Positions 15,926 to 24,079 of a stretch of DNA of 64,000 nt are shown one piece after another; positions within the stretch are counted from its first letter, which is position 1; every line of letters starts with the position of its first letter. This DNA is from Lachnospiraceae bacterium (GTDB lineage: Bacteria; Bacillota; Clostridia; Lachnospirales; Lachnospiraceae), in contig SVFI01000003.1 of assembly GCA_015056905.1 (NCBI GenBank), positions 124,001-188,000 on the forward strand. Direction: 5' to 3'. The translations under genes and the position numbers were made by a program. A model generated the notes under the pieces. It was not told where the DNA came from. It worked only from the letters and a program-made list of their open reading frames with translations, and ran no database searches.

Positions 15926-15983
15926 ACACTCAACTTTTTCCCTATATACCCAAGCCAAAAATCAGCCGGTTCCAAGCCGCAAA

Positions 15984-18479
15984 TCAGCTCTTCCTCGGAA
16001 ACGTAAGAACCACCTTAAACAAATCTCCATCCAGATGAATCTTGAACTCTCCGCCCTGTGCTACTGTCAGATTTTGGGCAATGGAAAGTCCGAGTCCGCT
16101 TCCCTCCGTGCTACGCGAAACATCGCCGCGAATAAATCGCTCCGTCAGTTCCTCCGCCGGAATGTTGAGAGGTTGTGCGGAAATATTTCGGAATATAATT
16201 TCAACATTTTCAGAATGCGCATCAACATCCACATAAACGCGTGTGCCTTCCATCGCGTATTTACAGATGTTAAGGAGCAGATTTTCCACCACGCGCCACA
16301 TACGCCGCGAATCCGCACGAATCATAACATCCGTATCCGGATACGACTCTACTAGCACAAGTTTCTTTTCCTCCATTTTATCTTTGTACTCTCCCGTTGC
16401 CTGTGCCAGCAGCTCTTTTACATGAATGTCGCTCATCTCAAGCGTGATGTTTCCTGATGATATCTTGCTTGCTTCCACAAGGTCAAGTGTGAGCTGTTTT
16501 AAACGCTGCGATTTTTCGTCGAGAATACGGATGTACTCCTGCGCCTTTTCTCCCTGAATGTTTTCGCGTTTGAGCAAATCAACATAATTGATAATAGATG
16601 TCAGCGGAGTTTTGATGTCGTGCGATACATTGGTGATAAGGTCCGCCTTGAGGCGCTCATCTTTCATGCTGATCTGCACAGCTGTTTTTACCGCATCACC
16701 GATTTTGTTGACTGCTTCCGCAATCACTTTGTTTTCTCCGAAAAACTTGCTTGTATCAATCTGATATTCCACCTCACCGTCGCATATGCGGCTAATACCT
16801 GCTACGATTTCTTCGCGCGCCACATTCTCAAAATAGAGGTAAACAGCAACCGCCACATCAAACGCACATGCGAGAAAAATACCGAATACGCGGAACACAA
16901 GAATCAATACTGCATTCATAAACAGGAACATGCAGTAAGGTCCGAATGTTCTGACAAAAAACAACTTGTTGTTCACAAGCTCTTCCACCACTCTGCGAAT
17001 CAGCATCAGCAGTTTCCCGCAAAGTCTCTTTGTATTATGAAGAATATAGTAACATAAACTTCCTTTCCAAAGGGCATGTGCTTTCACCCTTCGAACCAGC
17101 GATCCCATATAGAGCAGGAACATCAGATATAAAACAGAAAATGTCACGAACAAACTGACACCAAATCCCCTACGACTCTGCTCCATCGATATTCCCGTAA
17201 GTATATCTCTGTCAATAAATACAGAAACTGCAAGTGCTCCGAGGCCGATAACTGCACATACAGTTGCAGCAACAAAGATGATGGCAATCTCCGTAAACCA
17301 GCGATCAAAATATTTAAGTTCTTCTCGCTCTTTTTTGGGTTGAAATACAACAAATACCACAAGAGCAATCAACGACAATAAACCAAGTACTGCGGCAAAT
17401 CCCAACATCTTTTGCCACGAAACATCTACCGTTTTGAGGTTCGTATCCGCTAACGCATAAAAATCCACGTCATTATATGGACCGAATGCACTCGATGATT
17501 TTGTCTGTAATGCCACATACACAGTTCCCCCGTGTGTAAAACAATAATCATAGTTACGGAAATGCTGCTTGCAATAAGATACATGATCCGTCATCAGATT
17601 ACTGCTTTTAAAATCGTTGCTGCCATAATCATACACCATATATGTTTTGCACTGTGTGAATGCTTCCTTTAATTCCTCCACAGAAAGATTTTCTTTATTT
17701 TCCAAATTCGTATACGCAATCTCTCCGGTCGGCGCTACATACATATATTTCAGATTACTGTCAGATGACAAAATCTCTTTTTTGTTTACATACTCATAAT
17801 AGTTTGTGTGCAAATCTTGAGCAGTCTGCTGCAACGCCTCTATTGCATCCTGTGTCCCCATTCCCTCAGGAAGCACCAAATCATACACACTCTCCATATT
17901 CTGCGGCGCAAACTCCTCCTCCAGAAAACACACCTGATACAAATAGTCCTCCAACAACAGTTCATCGACCGGCAGTTCTCCCGTCTGCTCCTGTATCTGC
18001 TCTTCCATCTGTTCCTTCGTCAGATACTGCTTTGCCTCATCATACGACACCTCAGGAGAAGACCACCAAGAAATGCCATATTGGAACCATTCTACAAGAT
18101 CTCCTACACGATACTCCAATTTCGGTTCATTATTTAATTCCGCCGTGGAATTTCTTCGATTTACATACTTAAACACATCCACCTTGCGCCCCGGGTTATA
18201 TTCCCCATCCGTCTCAAGCTGCGAACAGAGTGCAAGATAATGAGACAAATTCATCAAGTCCCTCTGTAACACATACTGAAATGTCTGTGTATCTTCAAAG
18301 TTATGTGCTTCCTCATACGGCGAAATCATATAAGAGCCATAATATTCATGAAGGACAACATATCTCATTGCAACCAGCAACAGAACAACAGCCATTGCCA
18401 TTGCAAAAATCTGCGAAAGAACTGCAGACACATTTTTTACCGCTTTTTTATTCAAATTCCCTTTTTTATGTTCACTCAT
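15984..18479 (-). CDS. Membrane sensor histidine kinase
   Basis: 831 residues. One membrane segment near the N-terminus (~30-50) is followed by a large acidic extracytoplasmic region with no family I recognise (~50-370), several more membrane segments (~370-560), then a HisKA domain with phosphoacceptor H620 (NVSHDIKTPLTSIINY) and a HATPase domain (ENLLLNICKYA; GSGLGLSIAQN). It phosphorylates the response regulator encoded 10 bases upstream. ATG 18479 has TAGGAGAATTAAG before it; the longer track start lacks a ribosome site and overlaps the regulator. The five or more central membrane helices make it unusually complex. The signal is unknown. Confidence 0.92.
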   Translation of the reverse strand: MSEHKKGNLNKKAVKNVSAVLSQIFAMAMAVVLLLVAMRYVVLHEYYGSYMISPYEEAHNFEDTQTFQYVLQRDLMNLSHYLALCSQLETDGEYNPGRKVDVFKYVNRRNSTAELNNEPKLEYRVGDLVEWFQYGISWWSSPEVSYDEAKQYLTKEQMEEQIQEQTGELPVDELLLEDYLYQVCFLEEEFAPQNMESVYDLVLPEGMGTQDAIEALQQTAQDLHTNYYEYVNKKEILSSDSNLKYMYVAPTGEIAYTNLENKENLSVEELKEAFTQCKTYMVYDYGSNDFKSSNLMTDHVSYCKQHFRNYDYCFTHGGTVYVALQTKSSSAFGPYNDVDFYALADTNLKTVDVSWQKMLGFAAVLGLLSLIALVVFVVFQPKKEREELKYFDRWFTEIAIIFVAATVCAVIGLGALAVSVFIDRDILTGISMEQSRRGFGVSLFVTFSVLYLMFLLYMGSLVRRVKAHALWKGSLCYYILHNTKRLCGKLLMLIRRVVEELVNNKLFFVRTFGPYCMFLFMNAVLILVFRVFGIFLACAFDVAVAVYLYFENVAREEIVAGISRICDGEVEYQIDTSKFFGENKVIAEAVNKIGDAVKTAVQISMKDERLKADLITNVSHDIKTPLTSIINYVDLLKRENIQGEKAQEYIRILDEKSQRLKQLTLDLVEASKISSGNITLEMSDIHVKELLAQATGEYKDKMEEKKLVLVESYPDTDVMIRADSRRMWRVVENLLLNICKYAMEGTRVYVDVDAHSENVEIIFRNISAQPLNIPAEELTERFIRGDVSRSTEGSGLGLSIAQNLTVAQGGEFKIHLDGDLFKVVLTFPRKS

Positions 18480-18489
18480 CTTAATTCTC

Positions 18490-19179
18490 CTACTTTTCAA
18501 TCTTATATCCGACACCCCAGACAACCTTCAAATAACGCGGTTCCTTCGGATTGATCTCAATCTTCTCACGGATGTGACGGATATGTACCGCCACCGTGTT
18601 CTCCGCGCCGTACGCATCCTCATTCCAGATACTCTCGTAAATCTGCTGCGTGGAAAAAACACGTCCCGGATTTTTCATCAGCAACAATAAAATCTGATAC
18701 TCAATCGGTGTCAGTTTTACAACTTCTCCTTCCACACGGACTTCCTTTGCCTCATCATCGACAAAAAGCCCTCCTATGGTAAAACTTTTCTCCGAAGCCG
18801 GTGCCATACTTCCAAGCATCGTATAACGCCGCAAACTCGACTTAACTCTCGCAATCAGTTCAAGCGGATTGAACGGTTTGGTAATATAGTCATCCGCGCC
18901 GACATTGAGCCCGAGTATCTTATCAACATCTTCCGATTTCGCAGACAAGACGAGAATCGGTATCGAAGAAAACTCCCTTATCTTAATCATTGCATGAATC
19001 CCGTCAAGCTTTGGCATCATGATATCAATGAGCAGCAGCTGGATATCTTCTTTCTGCAGTACGTCAATCGCCTGCGCTCCGTCATATGCCTTAAAAATCC
19101 GATAGCCTTCCTGCGACAGATAAATAGATATCGCCTCCACAATCTCCTTATCGTCATCGCAAACAAGAATATTTGCCAT
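18490..19179 (-). CDS. OmpR/PhoB-family response regulator
   Basis: 229 residues. The receiver domain has the acidic pocket VCDDD (8-10), phosphorylation site D52 (LLLIDIMMPKLDG) and the conserved lysine in YITKPFNP. A C-terminal winged-helix DNA-binding domain follows (LTPIEYQILLLLMKNPGRVFS; AVHIRHIREKIE). It controls transcription after phosphorylation by the kinase encoded downstream. GGAGGTGAGGAG precedes the ATG. A perfect 11-base inverted repeat about 40 bases upstream may be an operator. Confidence 0.95.
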   Translation of the reverse strand: MANILVCDDDKEIVEAISIYLSQEGYRIFKAYDGAQAIDVLQKEDIQLLLIDIMMPKLDGIHAMIKIREFSSIPILVLSAKSEDVDKILGLNVGADDYITKPFNPLELIARVKSSLRRYTMLGSMAPASEKSFTIGGLFVDDEAKEVRVEGEVVKLTPIEYQILLLLMKNPGRVFSTQQIYESIWNEDAYGAENTVAVHIRHIREKIEINPKEPRYLKVVWGVGYKIEK

Positions 19180-19217
19180 CTCCTCACCTCCATATGTTCA
19201 TGAGCTTATTAAAACAT

Positions 19218-19258
19218 GAAAACCTTAAATCAAAAGTAGGAAAAATATTAAGGTTTTC
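19218..19258. repeat. Perfect 11-base inverted repeat GAAAACCTTAA / TTAAGGTTTTC
   Basis: Arms at 19218-19228 and 19248-19258 with a 19-base spacer, in the 85-base gap between pgeF and the response regulator gene. It is too A/T-rich and lacks the T-run of a good terminator. An operator for the regulator is the more likely reading, but this is inference. Confidence 0.55.
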
Positions 19259-19264
19259 TTAATA

Positions 19265-20179
19265 TCATACTAAATATAAAAACGCTCCGAGATTTCCTCT
19301 CTTTCCGTCCGTCTTTCTATGTGAAAAAAGATAGTCCGGATTGTGCGCTGTACATACATCCGTCACGGAAATATGCTCTGTCAAAATACCGGCGCTGAGT
19401 AAAATCCATTTATTTGCCAAATGCAAATCAAGCTGACATTTTCCTTCCGCCTTCTGTGCTTCATCGCGGTAAGAGATAATCTGTGCAAAAGCATCGTTTT
19501 CTCGCAAGTATTCATTCTCTGAAAATGCCCGCTCAAATGCTTCTGCAACGTCATTGCTCACTTCATAGCATTCCTTACAAATGGATGGCCCGATTGCAGC
19601 GTAAATGTCCTCCGGTCTGCAGCCAAACTCCTGTTGCATACGTGTAACCGTTACCCGCCCCATTCCATCCGCTGTTCCCCTCCAGCCGGAATGCGATAAT
19701 CCAATCACTTCTTTGACAGGGTCCACAAAATAAAGCGGAACACAATCAGCATAAAAAGTAGCAAGCACCACGCCTTTTTCTTTCGTAATGAGACCATCCA
19801 CATCTGTGTAATCTCTTTTCCGGAAAATCCCCTTTCCGCAATCTTCCTTCGTCACGACACGGACATTGGTCGTATGTGTCTGATCCGTACAGACGATCTG
19901 CTTTGGAGAAGTTCCGAGAACACGCGCAATACGGGCAAAATTCTCAGTTACTGCCCTCTCATCATCTCCTCTTGTAAAACTGAGATTCATCGTGGCAAAG
20001 ATTCCTTCGCTTACGCCACCGAGCCGTGTGGAAAACAAATGTCTCACACAGGAAAATTGTTCCAGCTCCGGAAATGTCAAATATTCGATCTCATATTCTC
20101 CCTCACCTCTGTCACCGTCCCCGGAATAAATATTCTGCTTCATTACCTCTTCCGAACCGTTACGAATCATTTTATACAT
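19265..20179 (-). CDS. pgeF: PgeF (YfiH) family purine nucleoside phosphorylase / peptidoglycan editing factor
   Basis: The family was first called multicopper polyphenol oxidase or laccase and is now linked to purine nucleoside cleavage and to removal of wrong peptidoglycan side chains. Key motifs are TDQTHTTNVRVV, ATFYADCVPLYF and LSHSGWRGT, carrying the His/Cys zinc ligands. ATG 20179 (MYKMIRNGSEEV) with AGGAGG 7 bases upstream gives 304 residues; the longer track ORF reads through a terminator-like hairpin. The protein has a ~45-residue N-terminal stretch before the conserved domain. It is the last gene before the two-component pair. Confidence 0.9.
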   Translation of the reverse strand: MYKMIRNGSEEVMKQNIYSGDGDRGEGEYEIEYLTFPELEQFSCVRHLFSTRLGGVSEGIFATMNLSFTRGDDERAVTENFARIARVLGTSPKQIVCTDQTHTTNVRVVTKEDCGKGIFRKRDYTDVDGLITKEKGVVLATFYADCVPLYFVDPVKEVIGLSHSGWRGTADGMGRVTVTRMQQEFGCRPEDIYAAIGPSICKECYEVSNDVAEAFERAFSENEYLRENDAFAQIISYRDEAQKAEGKCQLDLHLANKWILLSAGILTEHISVTDVCTAHNPDYLFSHRKTDGKRGNLGAFLYLV

Positions 20180-20193
20180 AACTATCCTCCTAC

Positions 20194-20224
20194 AAAAAAG
20201 GCATCCCACATTACACGGATGCCC
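20194..20224 (-). terminator. Terminator-like hairpin just upstream of pgeF
   Basis: Reading leftward, GGCATCC and GGATGCC form a 7-bp GC-rich stem followed by TTTTTT. It ends only about 15 bases before the pgeF ATG, so no promoter fits between. It could end the lepB-to-yraN operon with read-through into pgeF, or be an attenuator of pgeF. Confidence 0.65.
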
Positions 20225-20269
20225 TGTTCCATATACATTCTTAATTCTATCATCTCTAATAAGCCGCAT

Positions 20270-20653
20270 CTAACTACAATACAGAAATGCATCTTCAATA
20301 TGGCGAATCTGCCCGTTACCGTATATAGCTATCACATCAAAACGACATGGTCTCCCTTGAAAATACGGATGTCTCATCAAATAATCCATTGTCACACGGC
20401 AGATTTTCTTCTGCTTTCTCAAATCAACCGCCTCGGCCGGATCCCCGCATCGCTCCGAACTGCGATATTTTACCTCTGCAATTACCAGCGTATTTTCATG
20501 CCTCGCCACGATATCAAGTTCACCGTATCTGCATCTGTAATTACACTCAAGTATTGTATAACCCTTTTTCTTTAAATAAGCGGCGGCTAACGTTTCCTTT
20601 TCCGTTCCTGTTCTACGTCTGTTCATAAACTGCTTTTTATATTCTTCAGACAC
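20270..20653 (-). CDS. yraN: YraN family (UPF0102) endonuclease-like protein
   Basis: 127 residues with the UPF0102 pattern GTEKETLAAAYLKKKGYTILECNYRCRYGELDIVA and VIAEVKYRSS, a PD-(D/E)XK-like fold core (E, D, E-x-K). Biological role is unsettled; the family often sits beside rnhB, as here. The track start is a GTG at 20653, 10 bases after the preceding gene, with a GAGG that is rather close. An internal ATG at 20626 has no ribosome site. The last gene before a terminator-like hairpin. Confidence 0.92.
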   Translation of the reverse strand: MSEEYKKQFMNRRRTGTEKETLAAAYLKKKGYTILECNYRCRYGELDIVARHENTLVIAEVKYRSSERCGDPAEAVDLRKQKKICRVTMDYLMRHPYFQGRPCRFDVIAIYGNGQIRHIEDAFLYCS

Positions 20654-20662
20654 CCTCGCAGT

Positions 20663-20986
20663 TTATTTTTTATTTTTGTGATCCTCAATCTTTGCCCTGA
20701 TTTTATCCATCTGATCAACAAAGACAAGAATCTCCGCCACAACCTCATAAAGCTCCGGCGGAATCATATCACCGATTTCCAGCTTGGAAAGTGTATCCGC
20801 CAGCTTGGAATCCTTATGCACCGGAACCTTTGCCTGCTTGGCTTCTTCAATAATTTTTTCCGCCAAAGCGCCACGACCGGACGCAACGACTTTAGGTGCG
20901 TCTTCTTCCGGGTCATAGGTCAGTGCAATCGCCTGTTTCGGTTTCTCGAAGTTCTTCCCCGGATACCTCTTATTGTCATATGCCAT
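20663..20986 (-). CDS. FlhB C-terminal domain-like protein (YlqH type)
   Basis: 107 residues resembling the cytoplasmic C-terminal domain of the flagellar export switch FlhB: AIALTYDPEEDAPKVVASGRGALAEKIIEEA and LADTLSKLEIGDMIPPELYEVVAEIL. The membrane half of FlhB is absent, and the usual NPTH self-cleavage site is replaced by TYDPEEDAP. Bacillus YlqH is the counterpart, in the same gene order after rnhB and ylqG. No other flagellar genes are in this window, so a role in motility is unproven. It follows the FliK-like gene by 2 bases. Confidence 0.88.
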   Translation of the reverse strand: MAYDNKRYPGKNFEKPKQAIALTYDPEEDAPKVVASGRGALAEKIIEEAKQAKVPVHKDSKLADTLSKLEIGDMIPPELYEVVAEILVFVDQMDKIRAKIEDHKNKK

Positions 20987-20988
20987 AC

Positions 20989-22740
20989 TTATGCCCTCAT
21001 ATCAAAAGAATATGTACCGATTCTCACATTCTCGCAATGATCTTCCACAATCTCTTCCATCACATTGCCCGGTCTCTCCTTTACGGAAAACTGTGCATTC
21101 ATCTGATATCCCTTCTGCTCCAGTCTCTCATTGAGAAGTCCGATATTTTCATGGATAAACGCAAGCATCTCGTCGTCCCTTAAATAGAACTGCGTGCTGA
21201 CTTTCTGATTCTGCATTGCCACGTACACATCAACCGGTCCGAGATGATCCATGTCCAGATGCAAAAACGCACTCACATTTCCATCTTTTTGCGCGAGATT
21301 CTTTTTGTTTGTATATACGTATAAATCACCATGTGCATTGTCTCCGGCTAACTTAAGTGGAAGTTGCACATAACTCATTGTCTGATTGAGCTGATTCATA
21401 AAATCCACATTCTGATGCACGTTTGTCACCTGATTTGTCAGATTCTGATCCACTCCCGGAATGTTTTTCAAGGTTTCTGCAAGTTTTCCCGACTGCTCGC
21501 TGAGCTTTGAGTAAAACTCGCTGACCTTCTGCTTATCTGCCACATCCTCCGGAGACATAAGCCACTGCTGATAAATCTGCGTCTTTACCGCATTCTGCAT
21601 CTGAGGTCTCCTCATCAGTTCCGACAAATGCGAAAGCTGTGTCTGTGACATTCCATTCCCATTTTCTGACATTTTCGAAAGAAGCTGATTCGTAAATTCC
21701 AGCAGTTCTTTTCCCGACAGCTGTCCCTGTAAAAACTGCTCTGCTTTGTCCGCGGGTAAGCCAAGACTTTCCATCTCCGACATAAGCGCCTGCATCTTGC
21801 TACTCATGCCTGTTTCCTGATTTACCGCCATATCATCCGCACTTTCTGAGACTGCACGCATAAGTTCTTCCAGCGATGCAGTCATTGTACGTTTTAAAAT
21901 CGTCTCCTCCTGTATAATCACCTTACCATTTTCTGTGGCAACAGTTTCTGCACCGGTTATCTGACCGTTTGCAGTCATATCCGTAGCAGTCCCCTGCAAA
22001 TTACCTTCCGCCATGCTCTGCGACGTTTCTCCACTCTGCATGAAAATATCCGTAAACTGTTTCAAAAGCTGTGCCGCTTCCGATACTTTTCCTTCCGAAA
22101 CAAGCTGCGCCACCGTCGCCGACATGGAATCTCCTATTGATTCCACACTTCCTCGAATCTGGTGCTCCATATTCATATAATCCGAAAATTGTTTTACATT
22201 TGCATCCGTAATCGGAATCTCCAGACGGTTCATTGTCACAATGTCAGAGCCGCTCACCTCCGGATGCGCTGCCACCTGTCGGTACATAGCCTGCAATGAC
22301 GCCTTATCAATAGGCATACCTTCTTTCATCATGGCATTTACCATCGTCGTTGTATCCGATGTCACAGGAAGCTCCGCTGCCTCAAGCGCTTTGTTGATGG
22401 TTGCAATATTGGCCGTATTCTGAAAAAGTGCACGCAAAGCAATCTGCTTATCCGACATTCCGCTCACTTCAAAACTCACGGACATACCTTTCAGCAGAGA
22501 AAGTCCACCTTCTACTTTTGCCTGCAAAACAGAACCCGGTGCGACTTCCACCTGTACGACATCACCGTCTACTGCAACGACCTGTCCGCTGACAATCTGT
22601 CCCACGGACAAATGCAAATCGGCGCTTGCGTTCTGTCCGGCTCCCTGCGCACCAACCGAAGATTGCGCAGCTGCCACGCCGGAATCCATGACCGGATATT
22701 GTGATTGTCTCTGAAATAAACCTGTTAAATCAAAATTCAT
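20989..22740 (-). CDS. FliK-like (hook-length control C-terminal domain) protein, YlqG type
   Basis: 583 residues, rich in Gln, Ser, Met and Glu, mostly low-complexity helical sequence from 1 to ~450. A C-terminal region (~480-570) resembles the FliK C-terminal domain (LHLDMDHLGPVDVYVAMQNQKVSTQFYL). It probably corresponds to Bacillus YlqG, which has the same neighbours. It begins within the rnhB stop codon (ATGA overlap) and is followed by the FlhB-C-like gene, so these two small export-apparatus relatives form a conserved pair. No signal peptide. Function is unknown outside the flagellar analogy. Confidence 0.75.
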   Translation of the reverse strand: MNFDLTGLFQRQSQYPVMDSGVAAAQSSVGAQGAGQNASADLHLSVGQIVSGQVVAVDGDVVQVEVAPGSVLQAKVEGGLSLLKGMSVSFEVSGMSDKQIALRALFQNTANIATINKALEAAELPVTSDTTTMVNAMMKEGMPIDKASLQAMYRQVAAHPEVSGSDIVTMNRLEIPITDANVKQFSDYMNMEHQIRGSVESIGDSMSATVAQLVSEGKVSEAAQLLKQFTDIFMQSGETSQSMAEGNLQGTATDMTANGQITGAETVATENGKVIIQEETILKRTMTASLEELMRAVSESADDMAVNQETGMSSKMQALMSEMESLGLPADKAEQFLQGQLSGKELLEFTNQLLSKMSENGNGMSQTQLSHLSELMRRPQMQNAVKTQIYQQWLMSPEDVADKQKVSEFYSKLSEQSGKLAETLKNIPGVDQNLTNQVTNVHQNVDFMNQLNQTMSYVQLPLKLAGDNAHGDLYVYTNKKNLAQKDGNVSAFLHLDMDHLGPVDVYVAMQNQKVSTQFYLRDDEMLAFIHENIGLLNERLEQKGYQMNAQFSVKERPGNVMEEIVEDHCENVRIGTYSFDMRA

Positions 22741-23510
22741 TCTTTCACCTTAAAATGTGTAATAAAGCTCCTTCGATGAATTGGTGATGCTCCATACTCC
22801 TCAAGTGCCTTAATATGCATCGCACTTCCATAACCTTTGTTGGACGCAAAACCATACTGTGGCATGAGCGTATCATAATCAAGCATCAGTCTGTCCCTTG
22901 TTACCTTGGCAAGAATACTCGCCGCGGCGATGGAAACACTCTTGGCATCTCCCTTGATAATCGGAACCTGACGAATCGAAACCTCCGGTATCGTCACCGC
23001 ATCATTTAATAATATATCGGGTTTTACGGACAGTTTGTTAACCGCCTCGCGCATTGCCTCATACGTCGCCTGCAAAATATTAATCTCATCAATGCGCTCC
23101 GGTGTCGCATAACCGATTCCGTAAGCAACTGCCTTTTCCTTTATAATGTCAAAAAGCTCATCCCTTTTCTTGGCTGAAAGCTTTTTGCTGTCATTCAAAT
23201 ACAAAATATCGCAATCTTTCGGAAGAATTACAGCCGCTGCCACGACCGGCCCCGCAAGCGGTCCGCGCCCTGCCTCGTCGATTCCGCATATGTACTGACA
23301 TTCTTCGTATTCACGTTCAAAGCAGCTCATCTGATAAATACGTTCTTTTTCCTGTTCCAGGGCAAAAAGACGTTTGTCTGCCTTCTCAACAAGCGCCTGC
23401 ACGCTCTTTCTATCATCTGCAATAAATCTGCTGATAAAATCAGGCAGCATACTCTCATCTGCTGCCTGATATATCGCCTTAATCTCACTCATTGGTAACT
23501 GATTACTCAT
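22737..23510 (-). CDS. rnhB: Ribonuclease HII
   Basis: Removes RNA from RNA-DNA hybrids and single misincorporated ribonucleotides. The catalytic motif YICGIDEAGRGPLAGPVVAAAV and later segments SIAAASILAKVTRDRLM are diagnostic. At 257 residues it is a long-form RNase HII with an N-terminal ~70-residue helical extension, as in Bacillus. AGGTGAAAT precedes ATG 23510. It overlaps the FliK-like gene by 4 bases and follows a signal peptidase gene by 12 bases. Confidence 0.97.
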   Translation of the reverse strand: MSNQLPMSEIKAIYQAADESMLPDFISRFIADDRKSVQALVEKADKRLFALEQEKERIYQMSCFEREYEECQYICGIDEAGRGPLAGPVVAAAVILPKDCDILYLNDSKKLSAKKRDELFDIIKEKAVAYGIGYATPERIDEINILQATYEAMREAVNKLSVKPDILLNDAVTIPEVSIRQVPIIKGDAKSVSIAAASILAKVTRDRLMLDYDTLMPQYGFASNKGYGSAMHIKALEEYGASPIHRRSFITHFKVKE

Positions 23511-23522
23511 ATTTCACCTATC

Positions 23523-24062
23523 CTATTCGTGTTTGATAAATCCGATGGAATCAAACGGATAAATTCTAAGCCAAGCCCGGCCGGTAATATGTTCACGTTT
23601 AATTACACCGACCGAAGGGTCTCTGGAATCTGCACTCGCATTCCGGTTGTCTCCGAGTACAAAATATTCGTCAGCGCCGAGATACATCGTATCCCCTGCC
23701 ATTCCCGGGTCAAGAATGATCTCTTTCCCATATCCCTCCATCAGCTTTTCATCGTTAATATAAATCTCTCCGACTTCGTCAATATAAACGGAATCTCCCG
23801 GAAGCCCAATGACTCTCTTGATATAATATGTATTCTTTCCCTGCTGATACGGAAAAACAATCACATCGAAACGCTTCGGTTCATGAAAACGGTACGTCAA
23901 CTTGTCCACAATCAGATTGTCTCCGTCCATCAATGTGTTTTCCATGGATTCACCCTGTACAACCGTTCTCTGTCCGACAAATTGAATGACAAGAAATGTC
24001 AATACTAAAATTGCCAGCAAATATAAACTTATTCCCAAAATATCTTTTAAAATTGCCTTCAC
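23523..24062 (-). CDS. lepB: Signal peptidase I
   Basis: Cleaves signal peptides from exported proteins at the outer face of the membrane. One N-terminal membrane anchor (~8-28), catalytic serine in QGESMENTLMDGD, catalytic lysine in TYYIKRVIGLPGD and the box E motif GDNRNASADSRDP. 179 residues, normal for Gram-positive Sip proteins. GTG start at 24062 with GGGGAG upstream. It lies 18 bases after rbgA; a second, different signal peptidase gene lies on the other side of rbgA. Confidence 0.96.
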   Translation of the reverse strand: MKAILKDILGISLYLLAILVLTFLVIQFVGQRTVVQGESMENTLMDGDNLIVDKLTYRFHEPKRFDVIVFPYQQGKNTYYIKRVIGLPGDSVYIDEVGEIYINDEKLMEGYGKEIILDPGMAGDTMYLGADEYFVLGDNRNASADSRDPSVGVIKREHITGRAWLRIYPFDSIGFIKHE

Positions 24063-24079
24063 ATCTTACTCCCCGTATC

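Larger units (their letters stand above)
15679..15983. other. 305-base gene-free region with promoter, repeats and terminator
   Basis: Very A/T-rich. It holds the nuclease-gene promoter (15720-15748), a TTGGGTA/TACCCAA inverted repeat (15795-15831), the sensor-kinase terminator (15887-15925) and one unpaired TACCCA at 15947-15952. I see nothing else in it. Confidence 0.6.

Noticed and set aside
15906-18172. Several plus-strand ORFs opposite the sensor kinase
   Set aside because: Shadows of the 831-codon kinase gene; sequences are low-complexity Ser/His/Pro-rich as expected from antisense.
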